Under the pieces are notes generated by a model. The model was not told where the DNA came from. It did not search any database and saw only the letters and a list, made by a program, of their open reading frames with translations. Below, piece after piece: positions 46,153-53,286 of a DNA stretch of 64,000 nucleotides. The position numbers and the translations under genes are program-made. The stretch's first letter is position 1. Each line of letters starts with the position of its first letter. Source of the DNA: JANSWP01 sp041941305 (GTDB lineage: Bacteria; Bacteroidota; Bacteroidia; Chitinophagales; Saprospiraceae); NCBI GenBank assembly GCA_041941305.1, contig JBGTQJ010000034.1:1-64000 (forward strand). Reading direction: 5' to 3'.

Positions 46153-46278
46153 CAGTTGTCAGTTGTGGGTTATGAGTTGTCAGTTGTGGGTTGTCAGTTG
46201 TCAGTTGTGGGTTGTCAGTTGTCAGTTGTGGGTTGTCAGTTGTGGGTTGTCAGTTGTCAGTTGTCAGTTGTCAGTTGG
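46153..46278. repeat. 18-copy heptamer array (CAGTTGT/GGGTTGT)
   Basis: 126 bp read as 18 heptamers in perfect register: twelve CAGTTGT, four GGGTTGT, and single-base variants GGGTTAT and GAGTTGT; the last copy is CAGTTGG. After ATTGGAC an inverted piece CAACAACTGACAAC follows, allowing a hairpin. The array fills half of the space between paralogs 9 and 8. No coding meaning is evident in any frame. Confidence 0.9.
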
Positions 46279-46374
46279 ATTGGACCAACAACTGACAACA
46301 AATTGACTATCAAAGATTTGAAAGTATTTTGCTCATCTGTTTTTGTTCAAAATCTAGGATGTCGCATGTTGCCA

Positions 46375-48744
46375 TTACTCACTCCTCAAAGAGTTCACTG
46401 GATTCATCAAAGCTGCTTTCATACTCTGAATGCCTACTGTCAAAAATCCTACAACACCAATCAATAATCCTGCACCAATGAATACCCACCAGGCTAGATT
46501 TGTCCTATATGCAAAATCCTCCAGCCACATATTGGAAACATAATATCCAACTGGTAATGCAATGATGAAGGCAATGCCAGCCAGCTGAAGGAAATCTTTG
46601 GATAATAAGCCTATAACCCCTGAAACAGAGGCGCCCAAAACCTTCCGAATTCCAATTTCGCGGGTCCTTCTTTCCACACTAAAAACGGTGAGCCCAAATA
46701 AACCCAGCAATGCGATAAATAAAGTCAGGAAAGTAGCATAGAGCATGGTTTCTCCGAATCGTTCCTGCTCTGAATATTGTTTGTTGAAATCTTCGTCGAG
46801 GAAAGAGTAGCGCATCGGATGCATGGGTTCTATCTGACTCCAAACTTCTTCTATTTCAGAAATGGTTTTGGAAATATTGCTGGTAGATAATTTGAATCCA
46901 GCAGCCCATCTTCTATGAGCAGCATTCATGACAAGGGGATTGATATTTTGATTCAGCCCCTTATAATTGAAGTCCTTCAGGACGCCTACGATTTGTCCAT
47001 AGACCGTGTCTGCAGTAAATTTTATTTTCGTTCCAATTGGATTTTCCAAAGCATTTTGACGGACGAAGGTTTCATTGACAAAGAAGTTATTGACGGAGTC
47101 GGCTGCTATCTCCGGTGAGATGAATCTTCCTTCTACAATTTCCAAGTCCAGGGTCTCTGCGTAATCTTCATCGCAAAATATAACCCGTGGTGAACTGGAT
47201 TCTGTACTGCCTTCTATCACCACTCCCCAATCTGGCATAAACGATCCTGGGAAACGAGAAGCTGTCGTTACAGATTGAACACCAGTGATATTCTCTAACC
47301 GCGATTTTATGTTTTCTAATTTGTAATGCGATTGCCTGGAATTGAAAGGTACCACCATCACCTGATCTGGATGAAAACCCAATTCATGATCCATCATAAA
47401 ATTAACCTGGCGATAAATGAATGCCATGACAATAACCAGGGAAATAGTGATACAAAATTGTCCGGTAACAAGTACTTTTCGGAACATTCCTTTATCTCCT
47501 GATTTCATGAAATTCGCTTTCAATGCCTTCACTGGACGATAACCAGACATCACAAAGGCGGGATAAATGCCTGCCAATAAACCAGTGAGCAATGCCAGGG
47601 ACAAAACACCTGTCAAAACCAGTAGGGCATCCCCTCCGAGAATGGTCAATTCGCGATTGGTGATGGTATTGAAAAATGGCAACAATAATTCTGCTAAAAT
47701 TAATGCGACGGTAGCAGCAAATACTGCCTGCATTACCGATTCCGTAATGAATTGTATGGTTAGATGGGAGCGCTCTGCTCCAGTTACTTTTTTGACTCCT
47801 ACTTCTTTGGCTCGCTGTCCAGCTCGAGCGGTTGCCAGGTTTACATAATTGATGATGGCGACGCTCAAAACCAATAATCCAATAAGTAAGAAGATATTGA
47901 CATTGCGTCGACTGCCACCTGTATCTCCCACCCAATAGAAATTATCTGATTCGAGGTGGATGTTATTCAATGGCTGCAATTTCCAGTCAGCGAAATCTTC
48001 TTCTGTAGGGGTATAATTCATCGCCAAAAACTCCTTGCGCATCAGTTCCGTGATGTCAGCGGTCACTTTTTCTTCCAAATTTGGAACAGATGCTTTTGGT
48101 TTCATTTTTACATAGGTCGCTCGATTGTTGCCTGTCCAATTTTGAGAGTACCATTCGAATCGGGTATAAATATCGAATTGGATATGGGTGTTTTTGTCTT
48201 TTAGATCCAAAACTCCGGTAATTTCAAAGTCATCATCTGCCCTGTATTTTATGATTTCTCCAATTGGGTTTTCATCTCCAAAAATTTTCTCTGCCAGTTC
48301 ATCTGAAATCACCATGCTATTGGGTTCATTCAAAGCAGTGGCAGGATCGCCATGTAAGAAGGGAATCGCCAAAACCTCAAAAAAGGTACTGTCCACATTG
48401 GCAGTATGCTCTATATACAATTTGTTGCCAGCGTATTCAAAAAGTTGTTCCCCATGGAAACTTAAGCCAGAAGCTACATCTACCTCAGGGTATTCGGTCA
48501 TCAACTTATTTGCCAAAAGGGATGGTGTCCAAACCGTTTTTGATTGGGGACCCCAGTCTCGATAAACCCGATAGGTGCGTTCACTATCGTCCATCCAGCT
48601 ATCATAATTGAACTCATGCCTGATAAAAGAGGCAATCAAAATGACAACGGCGATGCCTAGTGATAATCCAAGAATATTGACAAAAGAGAAGATTTTATTT
48701 CTGCCCAATTGGCGGAAGGCAATTTTCAGGTGATTTTGAAACAT
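46375..48744 (-). CDS. Orphan FtsX/MacB-type ABC permease, paralog 9 (first gene of unit 1)
   Basis: 789 residues (MFQNHLKIAFRQLGRNKIFSFVN). TM1 ILGLSLGIAVVILIASFI; core 1 AKEVGVKKVTGAERSHLTIQFI (about 315), with VTGA in place of VLGA; core 2 RTREIGIRKVLGASVSGVIGLLSKDF (about 698); end MKAALMNPVNSLRSE. The upstream control region has a sigma-54-like element at 48799-48815 and dyads at 48878-48917, and the leader is about 44 bases. It is followed by a 224-bp gap containing the heptamer array and then by paralog 8. As first gene it defines the largest transcription unit of the array together with paralogs 8 and 7. Confidence 0.91.
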   Translation of the reverse strand: MFQNHLKIAFRQLGRNKIFSFVNILGLSLGIAVVILIASFIRHEFNYDSWMDDSERTYRVYRDWGPQSKTVWTPSLLANKLMTEYPEVDVASGLSFHGEQLFEYAGNKLYIEHTANVDSTFFEVLAIPFLHGDPATALNEPNSMVISDELAEKIFGDENPIGEIIKYRADDDFEITGVLDLKDKNTHIQFDIYTRFEWYSQNWTGNNRATYVKMKPKASVPNLEEKVTADITELMRKEFLAMNYTPTEEDFADWKLQPLNNIHLESDNFYWVGDTGGSRRNVNIFLLIGLLVLSVAIINYVNLATARAGQRAKEVGVKKVTGAERSHLTIQFITESVMQAVFAATVALILAELLLPFFNTITNRELTILGGDALLVLTGVLSLALLTGLLAGIYPAFVMSGYRPVKALKANFMKSGDKGMFRKVLVTGQFCITISLVIVMAFIYRQVNFMMDHELGFHPDQVMVVPFNSRQSHYKLENIKSRLENITGVQSVTTASRFPGSFMPDWGVVIEGSTESSSPRVIFCDEDYAETLDLEIVEGRFISPEIAADSVNNFFVNETFVRQNALENPIGTKIKFTADTVYGQIVGVLKDFNYKGLNQNINPLVMNAAHRRWAAGFKLSTSNISKTISEIEEVWSQIEPMHPMRYSFLDEDFNKQYSEQERFGETMLYATFLTLFIALLGLFGLTVFSVERRTREIGIRKVLGASVSGVIGLLSKDFLQLAGIAFIIALPVGYYVSNMWLEDFAYRTNLAWWVFIGAGLLIGVVGFLTVGIQSMKAALMNPVNSLRSE

Positions 48745-48798
48745 TTTGGGTTGGTTTTAATTTTGGTATTGTGGATCTTTTCTCAACTCATTTATAGG

Positions 48799-48815
48799 TT
48801 CAATGGACATGCCAA
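48799..48815 (-). promoter_or_regulatory. Sigma-54-like promoter of permease unit 1
   Basis: The minus strand reads TTGGCATGTCCATTGAA, the best match of the four to TGGCAYG-N4-TTG, with GA instead of GC at -13/-12. -24 lies 74 bp from the nearest dyad centre. Confidence 0.6.
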
Positions 48816-48877
48816 CCTTTGTAAGGGGTTGAATAACAATTTGTTAGGATTGAACTGGCTTAGACTGGATAGTTTTT

Positions 48878-48917
48878 TTGTATGAAAATGAACGGTCAAT
48901 CGTTCGAAAATGGACAG
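48878..48917 (-). promoter_or_regulatory. Paired enhancer-like dyads of permease unit 1
   Basis: TTGTAT-GAAAAT-GAACGG (48878-48895) and TCGTTC-GAAAAT-GGACAG (48900-48917), 22 bp apart. The spacers are identical to each other and to the first dyad of unit 4. Confidence 0.65.
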
Positions 48918-48979
48918 GAGAGTGGGCTCTATCTTGAGTTCACAGTTAAAGTAGGTGTTTAGTACAGGAGAAATTAATT

Positions 48980-49333
48980 GATGTAGATTGTGATGACACC
49001 AATCCTGGCATCATCCCGGATGCAGAAGAAATCACCAACAAGGGTATTGATGAAGACTGTGCTGGGATGGATCTGATGAGCTCTACTCATGAACTTGGGG
49101 AAGTTCAAATCCAGATTTATCCAAATCCAACTTCAGACTATCTCAACCTTGTGTTACCAGAAAATCTCAATGTTTCAGTGAAGTTGATGGAAACTAATGG
49201 AAAGATTTTGTTCAATGAGATTAATCAATCTTTGATAGATTTAAAGGATTATGCCCAGGGGATATATTATCTTGAAATTGAAGCAATAAAATCTGGGAGT
49301 AGGGTAGTGGAGCAGGTGGTTTTATTGAAGTGA
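48980..49333 (+). pseudogene. Truncated 3' end of a T9SS protein (MopE-like motif plus sorting domain)
   Basis: From 48980 the frame reads DVDCDDTNPGIIPDAEEITN then KGIDEDCAGMD, the end of a MopE-type metal-binding repeat (DCDDTNP...IDEDC). It continues into a T9SS C-terminal domain (VQIQIYPNPTSDYLNLVLPEN to GIYYLEIEAIKSG, then VVLLK) and stops at 49333. In-frame codons upstream end at a stop near 48947 with no start or signal peptide, so several hundred residues are missing. An internal ATG at 49067 would give only 88 residues and no export signal. The fragment begins about 60 bp from the dyads of permease unit 1, again placing gene debris at a unit boundary. Probably not functional. Confidence 0.75.
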
Positions 49334-49338
49334 TTTTA

Positions 49339-49378
49339 AGGCAGGAGGCATTTTCAAAATGTCAAAATGCCTCCTGTC
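49339..49378. terminator. Bidirectional terminator between T9SS remnant and valS
   Basis: GGCAGGAGGCATTTT (49340-49354) pairs with AAAATGCCTCCTG (49364-49376). It sits between two convergent reading frames ending at 49333 and 49391. Confidence 0.75.
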
Positions 49379-49390
49379 TAGGCTACACAG

Positions 49391-52099
49391 TTAAAGGTTC
49401 CCCAAACTTTCCTCCAGGATGCGAACCTTCTCCCTTCCATCTGCTAATTTTTTCCGTTCCTTCTCCACAACAGCCGGGGGCGCATTATTTACAAATCGTT
49501 CATTGCTCAGTTTCTTTTCAGTACCAAAAACGAAACCTTTGGCTCGCTCCAGTTCTTTTTCAATCTTTTCACGTTCTGCTTCAACGTCTATTTCAATATT
49601 TACCGGAACGTAGTATTTTTCAGTACCAGAAAGGAAATTTACTGAATTTTTGGGTTCCGTTTCTGTAAAAGCTACTTCTGAAAGTCCAGCCATTTTAGAA
49701 ATCATTTTTTTGAGGCTTCCAAGCTCAAAAAGTGCTTTGGCACTGTCGCTTTCTTCAACAAACAATTGCAATTTTTCCAGATTCTTAATGCCGTGCTTTT
49801 GGCGGATTTCCCGAATCTTGGAAGTCACATCTTTCGCTTTTTCTACTTTTTGTATTAATTGAGTATCAAATTCTCCTGGACTAGGGTAAGTACTAATTAT
49901 ACAATCGTCTCCTTCTTCTCGCTCTTTAAGCTTTTGCCATACCTCTTCCGTAACGAAAGGCATAAATGGGTGTAAAAGCGTCATCGATTTTTCATAAATA
50001 GAAATGGCTTTCTCATAAGTTGCCCTATCAATTGGTTCTTCATAATTCGGCTTAATCATTTCAACAAACCAGGAACAGAAATCGTCCCAGATAAAACTCC
50101 GTAGCGACATTATGATATCTGATAAGCGATATTGCTCATAATTCGCCTCTATGTCAATTAAGGTTTGATTGAACTTATTTTCAATCCAGTTGATCGCCAG
50201 GATGTTAATTTGATCCTGTTCTTGGTCTACAACTTCCAGCCCTTTAATAAATCTCAGGGCGTTCCACATTTTATTACAAAAGTTTCTTCCTAATTCGCAA
50301 AGCTTGCTTTCGTTTATGACTTTTTTTGTTTTAGGGTCAAAAGGAGCATCAAAAACAATGTCATTACCAGCCGCTGCACTCGAAAGCATTCCAAAACGAA
50401 CGCCGTCTGCCCCATAATTTTCTATCAATTCCAATGCCTCTGGAGAGTTTCCGAGCGACTTGCTCATCTTCCTTTTCTTATTGTCCCGAACCATTCCGGT
50501 AAAATAAACGTCGTGGAAAGGTTGTCTTCCATTTTCCATTACAAAATCCAGTCCCAGCAAATCGCCAGACCATTCATAGCCAGACATGATCATTCGGGCA
50601 ACCCAGAAAAACATAATGTCCCAGCCTGTTACCAATACCGAAGTAGGGTAGTAGTACTTCAATTCTTCCTGATTCTCAAAACCATCAAAAACTGAAATGG
50701 GCCAAAGCCAGGAAGAGAACCAGGTATCTACGACATCTTCATCCTGCTTCAAATCATCCAGGGTCAAATTTGGCTTTCCTGTAGCTTTTTGTGCATTGGC
50801 CAATGCTTCTTCGGCAGTTTCTGCTACAAAAACCTGCTCTTCATAATACCAGGCTGGTATGCGTTGCCCCCACCACAATTGACGGGAAATGCACCAATCG
50901 CGTACATTGTCTTCCCGCAACCAGTTGTAGTACATATTCCAAAAATGCTCGGGATAGAATTTAACTTGTCCACTCTTAACTGCGTTTAGTGAAGTCCTGG
51001 CAAATTCCTTCATATTTACGAACCACTGCAAAGTCAGCCGAGGTTCAACTACGGAGTTTGTTCTTTCGGAGCGACCAATTTTTGTAGTATATTCTTCCAA
51101 TTCCACCAAATGTCCCCCTTCTTCCAGCAATGGTTTGATTTTCTTTCTGGCAACAAAGCGATCTTCTCCAACCAAAATCTGTGCATGCTCATTTAAAGTC
51201 CCATCTGCATTGAGAATATCAATAACTTCCAGATTGTGTTTCTTGCCAATTTCGTTGTCATTTTGGTCATGAGCAGGCGTGATTTTCAGAGCACCTGTTC
51301 CAAATTCAATATCCACATAGGTATCCGCAATAATGGGAATTGCCCGGTCAATTAGTGGAATAATGGCTTTTTTGCCAATCAGGTGGCTAAAGCGCGCGTC
51401 ATTAGGATTGACCGCAACTGCCGTATCCGCCATGATGGTTTCAGGACGTTGAGTAGCGATGGTCACATATTGTCCAGGTTCACCCTCAATCGCATATCGA
51501 ATGTGAAACAAATGAGACTTTTCATCAGAGTGAATTACTTCCTCATTAGACAATACTGTCAAAGCCTCCGGATCCCAATTGGTCATTCTCAAGTCTCTGT
51601 ATACCAATCCTTTCCGATAGAGGTCTACAAAAGTGCGCAATACATATTTGCTCAATTTGGGCTCCATCGTAAAACGAGTCCTCGACCAGTCACAGCTTGC
51701 ACCCAATTTTTGCAATTGCTCCAGAATAATCCCACCATACTTTTCTTTCCACTCAAAGGCATAATTCAAAAACTCTTCCCGGGATAGATCAGATTTTTTG
51801 ATGCCTTTTTCGCGAAGCATCCGCACTACTTTTGCTTCGGTTGCGATGGAAGCATGGTCGGTACCAGGGACCCAGCAAGCATTCTTACCCTGTAATCTTG
51901 CACGGCGAATTAAAATGTCCTGGATGGTATTGTTGAGCATATGCCCCATATGCAGGACCCCCGTTACATTCGGTGGCGGAATGACAATTGAAAATGGCTC
52001 TCTTTCATCTGGAACCGAACGGAAATAATCTTTTTCCATCCAATGGTCATACCACTTCTTTTCTGTCTCTTTAGGATTGTACCTGGTTGATAGGTTCAT
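49391..52099 (-). CDS. valS: Valyl-tRNA synthetase
   Basis: 902 residues, the usual length. It charges tRNA-Val with valine using ATP in the cytoplasm. The class I signatures are clear: PPPNVTGVLHMGHMLNNTIQD (HIGH box as HMGH, about 50) and KKRKMSKSLGNSPEA (KMSKS box, about 545). The editing domain carries TQRPETIMADTAVAVNP and GTGALKITPAHDQND. Anticodon-binding helices (FIWDDFCSWFVEMIKP) and the C-terminal valine-type coiled coil (from about 835, EREKIEKELERAKGF) are present. It is a housekeeping gene just upstream of the permease array and marks the end of the accessory region. A start at MNLSTRYNPKETEKKWYDHW is typical for the family. Confidence 0.98.
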   Translation of the reverse strand: MNLSTRYNPKETEKKWYDHWMEKDYFRSVPDEREPFSIVIPPPNVTGVLHMGHMLNNTIQDILIRRARLQGKNACWVPGTDHASIATEAKVVRMLREKGIKKSDLSREEFLNYAFEWKEKYGGIILEQLQKLGASCDWSRTRFTMEPKLSKYVLRTFVDLYRKGLVYRDLRMTNWDPEALTVLSNEEVIHSDEKSHLFHIRYAIEGEPGQYVTIATQRPETIMADTAVAVNPNDARFSHLIGKKAIIPLIDRAIPIIADTYVDIEFGTGALKITPAHDQNDNEIGKKHNLEVIDILNADGTLNEHAQILVGEDRFVARKKIKPLLEEGGHLVELEEYTTKIGRSERTNSVVEPRLTLQWFVNMKEFARTSLNAVKSGQVKFYPEHFWNMYYNWLREDNVRDWCISRQLWWGQRIPAWYYEEQVFVAETAEEALANAQKATGKPNLTLDDLKQDEDVVDTWFSSWLWPISVFDGFENQEELKYYYPTSVLVTGWDIMFFWVARMIMSGYEWSGDLLGLDFVMENGRQPFHDVYFTGMVRDNKKRKMSKSLGNSPEALELIENYGADGVRFGMLSSAAAGNDIVFDAPFDPKTKKVINESKLCELGRNFCNKMWNALRFIKGLEVVDQEQDQINILAINWIENKFNQTLIDIEANYEQYRLSDIIMSLRSFIWDDFCSWFVEMIKPNYEEPIDRATYEKAISIYEKSMTLLHPFMPFVTEEVWQKLKEREEGDDCIISTYPSPGEFDTQLIQKVEKAKDVTSKIREIRQKHGIKNLEKLQLFVEESDSAKALFELGSLKKMISKMAGLSEVAFTETEPKNSVNFLSGTEKYYVPVNIEIDVEAEREKIEKELERAKGFVFGTEKKLSNERFVNNAPPAVVEKERKKLADGREKVRILEESLGNL

Positions 52100-52204
52100 T
52101 TTTTTATTTATTAATTCTATAATTTACAAATGCTACAATTATATAATGCTGCATTACTGCGATGCTGCAATGCACAATTCATTCATTCATTCAATTCTAT
52201 AATT
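52100..52204. repeat. Simple-sequence hairpin region between two genes
   Basis: AATTCTATAATT occurs at both ends of this 105-bp gap, and between them lie ATGCTACA, ATGCTGCA and ATGCTGCAATGC units plus three ATTC repeats. It resembles the other short-unit hairpins of the window but the register is poor. Confidence 0.45.
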
Positions 52205-52885
52205 CTATTGTCCCAGGCTGTACATCTCTGTCCTCAAAACTTCCAGCACCTCTTCCCCTTTCATGATTAAAATGTAAAGGGAATTGTGGTCTTCGATGCC
52301 CAGGGTTTTAAAAGGGCCGCCCTTTAATAAGCGATTCATGACTTCCGGGACAGAAATAATGTCTCCCATTACTGCGATGCGTTTGCCGCTATCATTTTTT
52401 AAAATGGTATTGATAAAAGCACCTAAATCCTGTGCGTTATAATTCAATAGTTCGGCTTCATTGGCGCTGGCAGCATGAAAACCAGTTTGCATGCCAGCAT
52501 TATCTGCCCAGTAGAAAGTTTTGATGCCTGCTTCACCCAAAATGTTTGCCATTCGGGCTGCTTGCATTCTACCCATTTGGGACAAAGAGGTCCGTCCTTC
52601 TTCCCTTTCCCCATGTCTTGCCAGAAGTATTACCGTGGTATCGCTGTCCATTCCTGGTAATGGGACTTTTACTTTATTTGTCAAGATCAATTCCTCCTTT
52701 TTTACAAACATCACTTCAGGAGTAATTTCTATTGCTTGAAATGCCGATTCAACTGTTTCGACTTCTGAAATTGCTGTACTATCCTGGTTTGTAGTAGTTG
52801 CTTCGGCAATAGATTCCTGGCTTTTTTCATTCTGACAGGAAATGAAAAAGAAGAAACCTGTTATGATGATCCATAATATTCGCAT
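52205..52885 (-). CDS. Histidine-phosphatase-like lipoprotein, catalytic residues partly lost
   Basis: 226 residues. The N-terminus (MRILWIIITGFFFFISCQNEK) is a lipoprotein signal with lipobox ISC. Residues about 80-226 belong to the phosphoglycerate mutase/histidine phosphatase fold: VILLARHGEREEG supplies the phospho-accepting His near 89. The second catalytic His, normally in a (V/M)GHSNTxP motif, is replaced: the corresponding segment is AVMGDIISVPEVMNRL (about 172). The usual SxxxRTxxTA motif is also degraded to ADNAGMQTGFHAA. The protein is therefore likely to bind but not turn over a phosphorylated ligand, or to act by an altered mechanism. It is preceded by a large imperfect palindrome and followed by valS. 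Confidence 0.8.
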   Translation of the reverse strand: MRILWIIITGFFFFISCQNEKSQESIAEATTTNQDSTAISEVETVESAFQAIEITPEVMFVKKEELILTNKVKVPLPGMDSDTTVILLARHGEREEGRTSLSQMGRMQAARMANILGEAGIKTFYWADNAGMQTGFHAASANEAELLNYNAQDLGAFINTILKNDSGKRIAVMGDIISVPEVMNRLLKGGPFKTLGIEDHNSLYILIMKGEEVLEVLRTEMYSLGQ

Positions 52886-52937
52886 TGCTCTGATTTCGTT
52901 AAAGTTTTAAATTAAAAAAAATGTCAATTCATGCTAA

Positions 52938-53130
52938 GCTTGTTTAAATTTTAACTTCCTGTGCCACAGGCATCCCTTTGGGAAAAACCAATATTTTGCG
53001 AACCTGACTTCAAAAATCAATATTCATTTGTCCCGACAAATTCATCTTGATTTTTTTCGTCAGAACCACAAACTCTTGATTTTTCCTATTGGGATGCCTT
53101 TGGCACAATTCTTTAAATTTTTAAACAAAC
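52938..53130. repeat. Large imperfect palindrome centred on ATTTGTC-CC-GACAAAT
   Basis: Arms of about 95 bp pair around 53033. The best blocks are TGTGCCACAGGCATCCC (left) against the complement of GGGATGCCTTTGGCACA (right, 16 of 17), TTTAAATTTT against AAATTTTTAAA, and the 7-bp centre. It has no coding potential. The centre TTGTCCCGACAA is repeated at 19408-19419 with weaker flanking symmetry. A non-autonomous mobile element or a long transcript hairpin is possible. Confidence 0.65.
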
Positions 53131-53161
53131 TCTAATCAAAATCAATACCCATTTTAATATG

Positions 53162-53229
53162 AATGAAAATCAAAATGAAAATCAAAAACTGGATTAAAGA
53201 CAATTTTGATTTTCATTTTAACTTTCATT
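53162..53229. repeat. 26-bp hairpin of AAAATC/ATGAA units
   Basis: AATGAAAATCAAAATGAAAA plus TCAAAA (53162-53187) pairs with 53204-53229 at 24 of 26 positions with a 16-nt loop. It lies just downstream of the lysA stop codon and could terminate it. Confidence 0.7.
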
Positions 53230-53286
53230 GAAAAAAAGGTACTTAATCTCGTCTGTGCTAAGCTTTACCTTTTTCAACCCTACTTC

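Larger units (their letters stand above)
52886..53286. other. Intergenic region with a ~190-bp imperfect palindrome and a second hairpin
   Basis: 401 bp without a supported gene. The main features are the large palindrome 52938-53130 and a 26-bp stem at 53162-53229 built from AATGAAAATCAAA units. Either could terminate lysA transcription or provide the leader of the lipoprotein gene. Confidence 0.6.

Noticed and set aside
46153..46278. CRISPR array
   Set aside because: Units are 7 bp in unbroken tandem without spacers, and there are no cas genes.
46039..46467. 142-codon frame on the plus strand with LSVVGCQ repeats
   Set aside because: The repeats simply translate the heptamer array, and the frame overlaps two real permease ends.
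48980..49333. Intact small secreted protein starting at 49067
   Set aside because: The frame has no signal peptide, and the MopE-like motif upstream of the ATG is in frame, showing a truncated larger gene.
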